NCBI RefSeq assembly: GCF_947503795.1
Contig: NZ_CANNEZ010000001.1
Coordinates: 46,001-110,000, forward strand
Length of the DNA: 64,000 bases
Source of the DNA: an uncultured Jannaschia sp.
Lineage (GTDB): Bacteria > Pseudomonadota > Alphaproteobacteria > Rhodobacterales > Rhodobacteraceae
Direction of reading: 5' to 3'
Both the position numbers and the translations under genes were made by a program. The notes beneath the pieces are model-generated. The model did no database searches, had not been told where the DNA came from, and saw only the letters and a program-made list of their open reading frames with translations. Below, piece by piece: positions 43,551 to 51,137 of this stretch (position 1 is the stretch's first letter; the number at the start of each line of letters is the position of its first letter).

Positions 43551-44557
43551 GAGGGGACCCGGTCCCGTCCGGCATAGGTCCCGGCCTTTGCGCGCAGGGC
43601 GTCGAGCCGCGCGGGATCGGGCGCGGGCAAATGCACCGCCACGCGCTGCAGGCGGGCCAGGGCCGGGTGCTCGAGATCGCGCACGAGCACGGCCCAGGTC
43701 GGCATGATGAAGTCGAGATAGCGCAGCTTGCCGTCGCGCAGGCAGAGCCGCGCGAAGACGCCGAGGATGCGCAGCGCGCGCTGGGCCGAACAGGTCGCGA
43801 GCGCGGCCGAGAGATCGCCCGCACCCGTCGCCTCGGCATAGGCCACGATCCCGGCGGCGCGGGCGGCCCCCGAGACCGGTCGCCGGGGATCGTGGACCAG
43901 CGATGCGAGGTCATAGGCCGCCGGGCCGCGCATGGCATCCTGGAAGTCGAGCATCCCGATCCGCGCGACCCCGGTTCGCTCGGGCAGCCAGAGCAGGTTT
44001 TCGGCGTGATAGTCGCGATGCACCAGGACGGGCTGGCCGCTCAGTGCGTCGAGCGCATCCGCCATCGCGTCGACAAGATCGGCACGGTGGGCCGCCGCCT
44101 CGGGGGCGTACCAGTCGATCGCCAATGCCGCGAGTTCGGGCATCAGCGGCGCGTAGTCGGCGACTGTGTCGGGCGGCGGCGCGTCCTGCAGCGGGGCGAG
44201 GGCCGCGGCGGCGGCGGCGTAGAGGGCGGGCTCGTCTCCGGGATGCGCCGCGACATGCCGGGCCAGGAGGTCGTCGCCGAGATCTTCGAGGAGGAGGAAG
44301 CCGTCCGCCACGTCCTCGGCGCGGATCTCGGGGACCGACAGGCCGAGACCTCGCATGTGGCGGGCCATGGCGACGAAGGGGCGGACGTCCTCGCCCGCGT
44401 CGGGCGGGGCATCCATGGCCATGGCACGCGTGCCATCCGGCCGGGTCAGCCGGATGTAGCTGCGGCGTGAGGCATCGGCGGCGAGCGGCGCACGTTCGGC
44501 CATGCCCCAACCGGCCCGGTCGAGAAACGCATCGAGGCGCGCGTGCCGGTCGGTCAT
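43547..44557 (-). CDS. amgK: anomeric MurNAc/GlcNAc kinase (AmgK), aminoglycoside phosphotransferase fold
   Basis: A 336-residue kinase of the aminoglycoside/choline phosphotransferase fold. It shows A-D-A-S-R-R-S-Y-I-R-L near residue 30, F-L-L-L-E-D-L-G-D near residue 93, the catalytic loop V-L-V-H-R-D-Y-H-A-E-N-L-L-W near residue 180, and the metal-binding M-L-D-F-Q-D-A near residue 205. In relatives it phosphorylates the anomeric carbon of MurNAc and GlcNAc, feeding MurU. Start and stop overlap tsaE and murU by 4 bp each, so the three genes are tightly coupled. Confidence 0.85.
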   Translation of the reverse strand: MTDRHARLDAFLDRAGWGMAERAPLAADASRRSYIRLTRPDGTRAMAMDAPPDAGEDVRPFVAMARHMRGLGLSVPEIRAEDVADGFLLLEDLGDDLLARHVAAHPGDEPALYAAAAAALAPLQDAPPPDTVADYAPLMPELAALAIDWYAPEAAAHRADLVDAMADALDALSGQPVLVHRDYHAENLLWLPERTGVARIGMLDFQDAMRGPAAYDLASLVHDPRRPVSGAARAAGIVAYAEATGAGDLSAALATCSAQRALRILGVFARLCLRDGKLRYLDFIMPTWAVLVRDLEHPALARLQRVAVHLPAPDPARLDALRAKAGTYAGRDRVPS

Positions 44558-45033
44558 GCGGTCACCCTGTCCGGCAGGAGCCGGGCGAGGGTCCGCGCCG
44601 GTGCGCGCAGGGTCGCGATCCGGCCCTCGCCCTCCGTCGCGAGGGTCAGGCGGATCGCCTCGGGCGGCGTGGCCGGTCCCAGCCGGTCGGGCCATTCGAT
44701 CAGGCAGATCGCGTCCTCGAAGGCGGCGTCGAGCCCGAGTTCGAGTACCTCTGACGGATCGGTCAGGCGGTAGAGGTCGGCGTGCCAGATCTCGACCTCG
44801 CCCGCGTCGTAGGTCTGGACCAGCGTGAATGTCGGCGAGGGCACGTCCTCGGGGGGCAGGCCCGCGCGGGCGCGCCGCGCCCCGATCAGCGCGCGGGCGA
44901 AGGCCGTCTTGCCCGCCCCGACCGGGCCTTCAAGCAGGAGGGTGTCCCCGGCCGCGAGCCGTGGCGCGACGGCGCTGGCCAGCGCGTCGGTCGCGGCGGC
45001 ATCGGGCAACAGGATCGTGGTGTCGGTCGTCAT
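44554..45033 (-). CDS. tsaE: tRNA threonylcarbamoyladenosine biosynthesis ATPase TsaE
   Basis: A 159-residue P-loop ATPase that supports TsaBD in the t6A37 tRNA modification. It shows Walker A L-L-E-G-P-V-G-A-G-K-T-A-F-A-R-A-L near residue 35, S-P-T-F-T-L-V-Q-T-Y near residue 66, H-A-D-L-Y-R-L near residue 83, and the C-terminal L-I-E-W-P-D-R-L. The ATG at 45033 gives family length; longer frames upstream lack conservation. It lies between the PAS protein and amgK, the arrangement seen around divL in Caulobacter. Confidence 0.93.
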   Translation of the reverse strand: MTTDTTILLPDAAATDALASAVAPRLAAGDTLLLEGPVGAGKTAFARALIGARRARAGLPPEDVPSPTFTLVQTYDAGEVEIWHADLYRLTDPSEVLELGLDAAFEDAICLIEWPDRLGPATPPEAIRLTLATEGEGRIATLRAPARTLARLLPDRVTA

Positions 45034-45086
45034 CGCCTCCGGGTGTGCCGCCCGCGCCGCACGGGCGCAAGCGTCTCGGCTGCGGC

Positions 45087-46685
45087 TCAGGCCTGAACGG
45101 ACCGCACCAGCGCCCCCGCATCCGGCAGGATCGAGATCCGGGGCGTTGATTCCACGAAGCCGAGCGACAGGCGGTCCCCCGAAAGCGGCGTGACCTTGAT
45201 CGTCATCTCGGTCCCGTCCTTCTGGCGCAGGGTTTCGGCCCATGCGGCCCGTTCCGGCCCCGGCATGCGCGGCAGGGCGCGGATCTCGCCCCAGACGGGG
45301 CTCGGTGCGCAACGGCCCGACCAGCGGTCGATGCAGCCTTCGAGCGTCGGCGGCAGCAGCGCGGGTCCCCGCCCGCCACCCAGATCGGTTCGCGCCAGCG
45401 TGTTGGCGGCCAGACGGCTGCCATCGGAATCAAAGACCACGAGCGCCTCGTCGACGCTGTCGATCAGGTCGCTCAGCATGTCGCGGTCGAGACGGGCGCG
45501 TCGGCTCTCGCTGACATCGGCGGTCACGTCCTCGAGAAGGAGCGAGACCGCGCCATCGGCCTGCGGGCGACCGGTGACTCGGTAGGTGACGCCCGATGGC
45601 AGGGTCCAGGTTTCGGTATAGGTGCCACCGGCATCGGTGCGCGCCGGATCCGACAGCGCATCGCGCCAGGCCTTGTAGTCGCGCGGCTCGGGCAGGCGCT
45701 GATGGTCACGGAGCGCGTCGAACACCTCGTTGAGGCGGGGGCGACGCGACAGGAATGTGCCGTCGAGGCCCGTCATGTCCATCAGCGCGGGATTGAACAG
45801 CGCAAGTTGGCCCGCGCGGTCGAAGATCGCGATCCCGGTGGGAAGGTGGGCGAAGGTCTTGGTGAGCGTCTGGATAAACGTGCGCAGGCTGTCCTCGGCC
45901 TGGATCACCGCGTCGAGCGACAGCGCGTTTACGAGGCGCAAACCCTCCGCATCGGGGGCGCCGGTGGTCACCTCGAACCAGAGGTCGCGGCCCCGCCGGT
46001 CGACGACCTTGCGGCGCACTGTGCCCGGAGGCGCGCTGGCATCGTCGGGAAACAGCGCCGCGATGGGCCAGCCCCGCGCCGCGTCCGACCCGACGCAGCG
46101 ATCCACCAGCGCGAGGTAGCTTGCGTTGGCCCATATCACGCGCCCGTCGGGATCGGTCGCCCAGCCGAGTGCCGGCGAGGCGTCGCTGGCGCGGGTCAGG
46201 AGCGCCGTCTCGGATTCGATGGCCTGCAGGGCGGCGACGTCGATCCGAACGGCGGCCTGGTCGCGATCGGCAGAGGAGACGGTGACGCGGATATCGTCTC
46301 CATCGCGCTGGCCCAGCACGATGATCCGGTCGCGCCCGAACCGCCCCTCGAGGCGGAACGGTCGCCCCGCATCGCGCAGCCCGTCGAACGCGGCCTGCGT
46401 GCCTTCGGCGATATCGGCCAGCGCGTCCGAAAGCTCGTCCCAGGCTTTCAGATGGTTGATCGGAGCGGGCAGCAGGAAGCCCACATTGTCGGAATGATCG
46501 AGAAGGTAGCCATGGCGAAAGCGGAACTGGCGCGGCTCCGACAGGATGTCTCCGGCATCGGAGCCGAGCGCGACCTTGGCGCGACCGACGGAACGCGGGG
46601 CCAGCCACAGAACGGCCCCCAATGCGCCGATCCCGGCGATCATGCCGCCCATGGCGGGCAGGAGCATTTGTAGGGCGACCGACAT
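45087..46685 (-). CDS. membrane-anchored multi-PAS protein at the divL position, no kinase domain
   Basis: A 532-residue protein. One N-terminal transmembrane helix (about residues 8-29) is followed by a region of unclear fold (about 45-170) and PAS-type domains at about 175-250 (ALGWATDPDGRVIWANASYL), 275-385 (HLPTGIAIFDRAGQLALFNP) and 405-510 (VDEALVVFDSDGSRLAANTL). I find no DHp phospho-acceptor helix and no HATPase N, G1 or G2 box after the last PAS; the protein ends at about residue 532. Position and PAS layout match DivL, the CckA-modulating pseudokinase of the CtrA pathway, which in Caulobacter also has DHp and ATPase domains. A CtrA-type box lies upstream. Confidence 0.8.
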   Translation of the reverse strand: MSVALQMLLPAMGGMIAGIGALGAVLWLAPRSVGRAKVALGSDAGDILSEPRQFRFRHGYLLDHSDNVGFLLPAPINHLKAWDELSDALADIAEGTQAAFDGLRDAGRPFRLEGRFGRDRIIVLGQRDGDDIRVTVSSADRDQAAVRIDVAALQAIESETALLTRASDASPALGWATDPDGRVIWANASYLALVDRCVGSDAARGWPIAALFPDDASAPPGTVRRKVVDRRGRDLWFEVTTGAPDAEGLRLVNALSLDAVIQAEDSLRTFIQTLTKTFAHLPTGIAIFDRAGQLALFNPALMDMTGLDGTFLSRRPRLNEVFDALRDHQRLPEPRDYKAWRDALSDPARTDAGGTYTETWTLPSGVTYRVTGRPQADGAVSLLLEDVTADVSESRRARLDRDMLSDLIDSVDEALVVFDSDGSRLAANTLARTDLGGGRGPALLPPTLEGCIDRWSGRCAPSPVWGEIRALPRMPGPERAAWAETLRQKDGTEMTIKVTPLSGDRLSLGFVESTPRISILPDAGALVRSVQA

Positions 46686-46729
46686 CGCATCACCTCTCGC
46701 AATCTGGCCGCGACGGTGAACGATTCTGG

Positions 46730-46744
46730 TTAAGGGCGGGTTAA
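46730..46744 (-). promoter_or_regulatory. CtrA-type box upstream of the PAS gene
   Basis: TTAA-GGGCGGG-TTAA exactly fits the TTAA-N7-TTAA consensus of the cell-cycle regulator CtrA. It lies 45-59 bp before the start of the PAS protein, where a -35 region is expected, and just beyond the 3-prime end of regB. Confidence 0.65.
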
Positions 46745-46757
46745 CATGACCTTTACG

Positions 46758-48122
46758 TCAACTTGCGAGCGGCGCGTTGTCGCCAAGGGGCGGGCCGACG
46801 GGGGCCTCGATGGCGTTGCGGGGCCAGGTCACCTCGGCCACGGCCCCGCCCCGGATGCGCGGACGGGCGCGTCCCGGCCTTGTGGCATTAGCGAAGGCGA
46901 CCCGCGCGCCGGTCCGCTCCAGCAGGGTCTTCGAGATGAAGAGCCCCAGGCCCATGCCCTCGTAGCCGGGCCGGTTGCGGCTGCGCAGGAAGGGGTTTCC
47001 GAGGCGCGGCAGGACCTCGGGCATGAACCCCGCGCCGTCATCCGTGACGCGCACGGTCAGGATCTCGGGTGTCCAGAGCACATCGACCCAGACGGACGTT
47101 TCGGCGAAGTCCACGGCGTTCTGGATGAGGTTTCGCATCCCGTGGATGACCTCGGGTCGGCGCTGGATCTGGGGCTGTCGCTCGGACTGGCCGGACTCGG
47201 ACTGGAGGTCGTATTCGACGTCGATGCCACGGTCGAGATGCGGGCCTGCCGCCTCCCGGAGGACCGCTTCGATGGGGGCCGCTTCGAGGTGCCGGTCGCT
47301 CTTGCCGGTGCGCCCCATCGACCGGAGAATGTCGCGGCAGCGATCGGCCTGGCTGCGGACAAGCGCCGCGTCGTCGCGCAGGTCGGGCCGGTCGGCCAAC
47401 TCTTCGACCAGCTCCGAGGAGACCAGCTTGATGGTGGCCAGCGGCGTGTTCAGCTCATGGGCCGCCGCGGCCACGACGCCGCCCAGATCCTGCAGCTTCT
47501 GTTCGCGTGCCAGCGCCGTCTGCGTCGCGAGCAGCGCGCTGGCGAGCTGGCCCGTCTCGCGTGTCAGGCGGAAGGCAAAGCCCGACAGGAACAAGGTGCC
47601 GACGACGATCGCCACCCAGGAACCGGCGAGCTGCATCGGCGCCAGTCCGAGCACCGTTCCGTCCTGCAGCCGCAGCGGCAGATGGTAGCCGCCCAGAAGC
47701 GAGATGAACGCGATGGCCACCGCGCCCAGCGCCAGCGTCGACCGCAGCCCGAGCGCCGTGGCGGAGATGGTGACCGGCGCGATGAAGAGAAGCGCGAAGG
47801 GGTTGTGCAGCCCGCCCGTCACGAAGAGCAGCGCCGTCAACTGGACCTGGTCGAAGAGCAGAAACGCGAAGGCCTGCCGCTCGGTCAGTCGGCCGCTGGC
47901 GGGCGCGCGCATCGCGGCGACGATATTGGCCAGCGCCCCGGCGGCGATGGCGCCCGCGCAATAGTAGAGCGGCACGTCGAAACCGAGGCCCAGCACCGCC
48001 ACGATCACCGTCACCGACTGTCCCAGAAGCGCGAACCATCGCAGGTTCACGAGCGTTTCGAGCCGCACCCCGTGGCGATGGGCTTCGGGCGGCAGAAGGC
48101 TGCGGGTGGGCTGTGTGGGCAT
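46758..48122 (-). CDS. regB: redox-sensing histidine kinase RegB (PrrB/ActS)
   Basis: A 454-residue membrane sensor kinase. About six transmembrane helices (residues 25-185) contain the ubiquinone-binding G-G-L-H-N-P-F heptad near residue 103. The H-box is A-A-H-E-L-N-T-P-L-A-T-I with the phospho-acceptor His near 221, the redox-active cysteine lies in A-D-R-C-R-D-I near 262, and the ATPase has N-L-I-Q-N-A-V-D, D-D-G-A-G-F and G-M-G-L-G-L-F. RegB senses quinone pool and redox state and phosphorylates RegA to control photosynthesis, respiration and carbon fixation genes in relatives. It is divergent from regA, as in Rhodobacter. The start at 48122 gives the family length. Confidence 0.95.
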   Translation of the reverse strand: MPTQPTRSLLPPEAHRHGVRLETLVNLRWFALLGQSVTVIVAVLGLGFDVPLYYCAGAIAAGALANIVAAMRAPASGRLTERQAFAFLLFDQVQLTALLFVTGGLHNPFALLFIAPVTISATALGLRSTLALGAVAIAFISLLGGYHLPLRLQDGTVLGLAPMQLAGSWVAIVVGTLFLSGFAFRLTRETGQLASALLATQTALAREQKLQDLGGVVAAAAHELNTPLATIKLVSSELVEELADRPDLRDDAALVRSQADRCRDILRSMGRTGKSDRHLEAAPIEAVLREAAGPHLDRGIDVEYDLQSESGQSERQPQIQRRPEVIHGMRNLIQNAVDFAETSVWVDVLWTPEILTVRVTDDGAGFMPEVLPRLGNPFLRSRNRPGYEGMGLGLFISKTLLERTGARVAFANATRPGRARPRIRGGAVAEVTWPRNAIEAPVGPPLGDNAPLAS

Positions 48123-48142
48123 GTCGCGTGGGGGTCCGGGAT

Positions 48143-48170
48143 TTGACCAGTGCAGGATTGCACATATCTC
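48143..48170 (+). promoter_or_regulatory. regA promoter with internal palindrome
   Basis: A -35-like TTGACC (48143-48148) and a -10-like TATCTC (48165-48170) are spaced by 16 bp. Between them lies the perfect inverted repeat GTGCA-GGAT-TGCAC (48150-48163). A regulator bound there would block or bend the promoter; autoregulation by RegA or control by another factor is possible. Confidence 0.55.
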
Positions 48171-48198
48171 AAGGAGACCCAGACCGCGAGGACCGAGG

Positions 48199-48750
48199 AT
48201 GACCGCAACATTGCAGGAGATCGGACCGGACAGCTCCCTGCTGCTCGTCGATGATGACGAGCCGTTCCTGCGCAGGCTGGAACGGGCGATGGAGAAGCGC
48301 GGCTTCGACGTCTCCGCCGTCGGCAGCGTCGCCGAGGGCATCGCCAAGGCCCAGTCCGCGCCCAGCGCTTACGCGGTGATCGACCTGCGGCTGGAGGATG
48401 GCAACGGGCTCGACGTGGTCGAGCGCCTGCGTGAACGGCGGCCCGATTGCCGGATCGTCGTGCTGACGGGCTACGGGGCCATCGCGACGGCCGTGGCCGC
48501 GGTGAAGATCGGGGCGACCGACTACCTGTCGAAGCCCGCCGATGCCAACGACATCACCAACGCCCTCCTGAGCCGCGAGGGCGATCTGCCGCCGCCGCCC
48601 GAGAACCCGATGAGCGCCGATCGCGTACGCTGGGAGCATATCCAGCGGGTCTACGAGCTCTGCGATCGCAACGTCTCCGAGACGGCGCGGCGCTTGAACA
48701 TGCATCGCCGGACGTTGCAGCGCATCCTCGCGAAGCGGTCGCCCAAATGA
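48199..48750 (+). CDS. regA: redox response regulator RegA (PrrA/ActR)
   Basis: A 183-residue response regulator. The receiver domain has acidic residues L-V-D-D-D-E near 17-21, the phospho-acceptor Asp62 in A-V-I-D-L-R-L and the conserved Lys in L-S-K-P-A-D. A short proline-rich linker (D-L-P-P-P-P-E-N-P) leads to the Fis-type HTH VSETARRLNMHRRTLQRILA. Length and linker are as in RegA/ActR/PrrA. The ATG at 48199 is the first that precedes the receiver domain. It is divergent from regB and overlaps the lipoprotein gene by 4 bp. Confidence 0.95.
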   Translation: MTATLQEIGPDSSLLLVDDDEPFLRRLERAMEKRGFDVSAVGSVAEGIAKAQSAPSAYAVIDLRLEDGNGLDVVERLRERRPDCRIVVLTGYGAIATAVAAVKIGATDYLSKPADANDITNALLSREGDLPPPPENPMSADRVRWEHIQRVYELCDRNVSETARRLNMHRRTLQRILAKRSPK

Positions 48751-49079
48751 TCCGGCCGCTGGCCGCGCTCCTGATCCTCTCGGGCTGTGTGGCTGCCCCC
48801 GCATCCCAGCCGGACGCCCCATCGCGATTCAGCCTCGTGCCCGCGCCGGGCGGGCTCGACGTGGCGGGGTCCGGCGGGCGCGAGATCGGCTTCGGGCGGG
48901 ACCGCGACGGCGTGCTGCAGAGCGTCGCGCGGGTCGAGGGCCGCGCGCCCCGGCCCGTCGCATGCGGTGGCGGGCGCGATGCCTTCGCGGCGTCGGACGA
49001 CCTGACCCTCGTGTTCGAGGGTCGCCGCTTCGTCGGCTGGTCGGGCGCCGCCGGTGCGGCAGGCCGAACCTGCGCTTAG
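48747..49079 (+). CDS. small putative lipoprotein coupled to regA
   Basis: A 110-residue protein with a lipoprotein signal (MIRPLAALLILSGC, lipobox L-S-G-C with the modified Cys at about 14). The mature part is Gly-rich and has two further cysteines (V-A-C-G-G-G and R-T-C-A near the C-terminus) that could form a disulfide. It begins inside the regA stop (ATGA), where some relatives carry senC; it does not resemble SenC. I do not recognise a family. Whether it is linked to redox sensing is open. Confidence 0.65.
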   Translation: MIRPLAALLILSGCVAAPASQPDAPSRFSLVPAPGGLDVAGSGGREIGFGRDRDGVLQSVARVEGRAPRPVACGGGRDAFAASDDLTLVFEGRRFVGWSGAAGAAGRTCA

Positions 49080-49474
49080 GCGAAGCGCATCGCGACCCAG
49101 GTCCCGACGGCCAGCGACGTGCCGGTCAGCACCGCGCCCCAGGTCGTGTCGACGGCGACCATCGACCAATGCCAGTCTTTCATGACCGACATGCTGGTGA
49201 ATTCGTAGGTGCCGTAGGCGAGCGCCCCGAGGATCGCGCCGTTGACCCAGGCCTGCCCGACCGATCCGTCGCGGAGCGCGGGCAGGGCGACCAGCCAGAC
49301 GGCGCCCGCCACGTAGAAGAGGTAGAACACCGCCGCCGGCGCGAGATTGATCGGCGATTGCAGCAGATGGCCGATATGCCGCTCGAAGAGGGGCTTCATG
49401 ACGTTGGTCAACATGATGGCGTCGACGACGAGAAAGAACACGACGGCGGAGCCGTAGAGCGCGGCGATCTGCAT
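49076..49474 (-). CDS. DUF2177 family membrane protein
   Basis: A 132-residue inner-membrane protein with four hydrophobic helices. It shows family segments V-V-D-A-I-M-L, N-L-A-P-A-A-V-F-Y-L-F-Y, G-A-L-A-Y-G-T-Y-E-F-T-S and V-D-T-T-W-G-A-V-L-T-G. Function is unknown; the family resembles small membrane proteins of the YrzE/DUF2177 group often near sterol-like or redox genes. It converges on the lipoprotein gene with a 4-bp overlap. Confidence 0.88.
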   Translation of the reverse strand: MQIAALYGSAVVFFLVVDAIMLTNVMKPLFERHIGHLLQSPINLAPAAVFYLFYVAGAVWLVALPALRDGSVGQAWVNGAILGALAYGTYEFTSMSVMKDWHWSMVAVDTTWGAVLTGTSLAVGTWVAMRFA

Positions 49475-49534
49475 GGAGGTCCTCCGGGACGATGTGGTCC
49501 GGATCGATCTAGCGCGGCCGCTGCCCGCGTCCCG

Positions 49535-50407
49535 TCAGACCGCGCGGCGCAGCCAGCGCCGGAAGAGCCGCAGGTTGTCCGAGGTGGCACCGGGCCGCGT
49601 CACCACGTAATAGCCGATGCCGTCGAGATGCAGCGGCGCCACCTCCACCAGGCGTCCTTGATCGAGGTCGCGCTGGATCAGGGTCCGGCTCTGGAGGCCG
49701 ATCCCGAGCCCCGCACGGAGCGCCGAGAGCACGAGGCCGTTCGTGGCGAAGGTCAGAAGCGCCAGCGCCTTGGGCTGGACGTCGAGCCCCTGCGCCAGAT
49801 GCGGCAGGTCGGCGCGGTTGTCGGCGATCAGCCAGCGCTGGGACCGGAGGGTCTCGCGGTCGGCTCCCGCCAGCTGCGCGGCGTGCGCGGGGGCCGAGAC
49901 GACGCAGAAATCGTCCCGCAGCAGCGGCTCCACCTCCAAACCCGGCCAGTCGCCGTCGCCGTAGCGGATTGCGAGGTCATGCCCGTCGCGGCGCAGGTCG
50001 GTTGGCGCGACGGAGGGCGCGATGGTGACGTTGATCTCCGGATGTTCGGCCCAGAAGGACGAGATGCGCGGCATCAGCCAATGCTCGGCGAAGGTGGGTG
50101 TCGTGGAAACTGACAGTGGTCGGGCTTCGTGCCGATCGGTCAGGTCACGGCACGTCGCCGAGAGCGTCGTGAACCCTTCGGTCAGCCCGTAGGCCAAGAG
50201 TGCGCCGTCCGCCGTCGGCTCCATCCCCTGACCCGCGCGGATCAGGAGGGGCATGGAAAAGAAGGTCTCGAGCGTGCGGACATGCCCGGCGATCGCGGCG
50301 TGCGTCACGTTCAGCTCGCGCGCGGCCGCCGACAGCGATCCGTTGCGCGCGGCGGCCTCGAAGGCGCGAAGCGCGGCGAGCGAGGGCATGTGCTTCCAGT
50401 CGATCAT
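49535..50407 (-). CDS. LysR family transcriptional regulator (GcvA-like)
   Basis: A 290-residue LysR-type regulator. The N-terminal winged HTH (SLAALRAFEAAARNGSLSAA, then ELNVTHAAIAGHVRTLETF) is of the GcvA-like branch, followed by the effector-binding domain with P-L-S-V-S-T-T-P-T-F-A-E-H-W-L near residue 95. The likely target lies in the divergent direction: a 50-residue ORF starts 105 bp away. The effector is unknown. Confidence 0.92.
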   Translation of the reverse strand: MIDWKHMPSLAALRAFEAAARNGSLSAAARELNVTHAAIAGHVRTLETFFSMPLLIRAGQGMEPTADGALLAYGLTEGFTTLSATCRDLTDRHEARPLSVSTTPTFAEHWLMPRISSFWAEHPEINVTIAPSVAPTDLRRDGHDLAIRYGDGDWPGLEVEPLLRDDFCVVSAPAHAAQLAGADRETLRSQRWLIADNRADLPHLAQGLDVQPKALALLTFATNGLVLSALRAGLGIGLQSRTLIQRDLDQGRLVEVAPLHLDGIGYYVVTRPGATSDNLRLFRRWLRRAV

Positions 50408-50512
50408 GGATGTCAGTCTGACTTACAACTGCGAAATGGTCCAGATTGGCGTGACGGGTGCTGCGCGCACATATGCCGCTGACACCAGAACCCCGTCCCC
50501 CGGAGCCGTCCC

Positions 50513-50665
50513 ATGTTCACCTCCATCGCAGATTTTCTCCTTGGCGCCGCCCTGTCGCGCCGTCCCCGCATCGGTCACGGCACCATGCGCACCCCGTCGC
50601 GTCCGCGTGGCGAGTTCGCGCGCCACGACGATCTGGGCTGGATGGCCCGCGTCGGCACCTGGTGA
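50513..50665 (+). CDS. small hypothetical ORF (50 aa) divergent from LysR gene
   Basis: An open frame with a CCGGAG ribosome site seven bases before the ATG. The product starts MFTSIADFLLGAALSRRPRI, with a short hydrophobic N-terminal helix, a basic middle and a C-terminus RHDDLGWMARVGTW. I do not recognise it; the layout vaguely recalls short basic DUF1127-type proteins. Its position divergent from a LysR regulator makes it a candidate target. Confidence 0.45.
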   Translation: MFTSIADFLLGAALSRRPRIGHGTMRTPSRPRGEFARHDDLGWMARVGTW

Positions 50666-50672
50666 CCCGACG

Positions 50673-50693
50673 CGCCTCCGCTCAGCGGAGGCG
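50673..50693 (-). terminator. perfect hairpin spanning the GNAT stop codon
   Basis: CGCCTCCGC-TCA-GCGGAGGCG is a 9-bp perfect stem whose 3-base loop is the stop codon of the GNAT gene. It also lies 7 bp after the stop of the convergent 50-residue ORF. There is no T-tract on either strand, so it may be an mRNA-stabilising end or a weak bidirectional terminator. Confidence 0.4.
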
Positions 50694-51137
50694 GTACAGC
50701 TTGACGACCTTGCCCTCGGGCGCGCCCGCGATCCGCTCGAACCCCCGCGAGCGGTAGTAGGCGCGCCCGCTGTCGTTGTAGTCGGCGATGACGGCATGGA
50801 TGGCGCGGATGCCCGCCTCGCGCGTGGCGGCGCGCGTCGCCTCGAAAAGCTTCGACCCGATCCCGAGACCCTGCCGTCCGGGCCGGGCGAACGTCGCGAT
50901 GGACACGGCGTCGGCGGGCAGGTCGGGCCGATGCTCGACCCACTGGAAGCCGACGATCTCGCCCGCGTCCTCGGCGACATGCCAGGCCGCGGCATCCGCC
51001 AGCCACTCGCGCAGCTCGTCGCCGGTTACCGGGCCTTCGATCGCGGTCGTGCCGCCGATGCGGATGATCTCGTTCAGAAGATCGGCCATCGCGCCCCCGT
51101 CGAAGGGCCGCGCCGGGCGCACGTGCAGCCCGCTCAC
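50682..51137 (-). CDS. GNAT family N-acetyltransferase
   Basis: A 151-residue GNAT acetyltransferase. The acetyl-CoA binding motif A is R-P-G-R-Q-G-L-G-I-G-S-K-L-F near residue 90, followed by N-D-S-G-R-A-Y-Y-R-S-R-G-F near residue 120. It resembles the PAT/phosphinothricin-like branch, but the amine acceptor is unknown. Its start overlaps the HD-domain gene by 4 bp, so the two are co-translated. Its stop codon sits in the loop of a perfect 9-bp hairpin. Confidence 0.88.
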   Translation of the reverse strand: MSGLHVRPARPFDGGAMADLLNEIIRIGGTTAIEGPVTGDELREWLADAAAWHVAEDAGEIVGFQWVEHRPDLPADAVSIATFARPGRQGLGIGSKLFEATRAATREAGIRAIHAVIADYNDSGRAYYRSRGFERIAGAPEGKVVKLYRLR

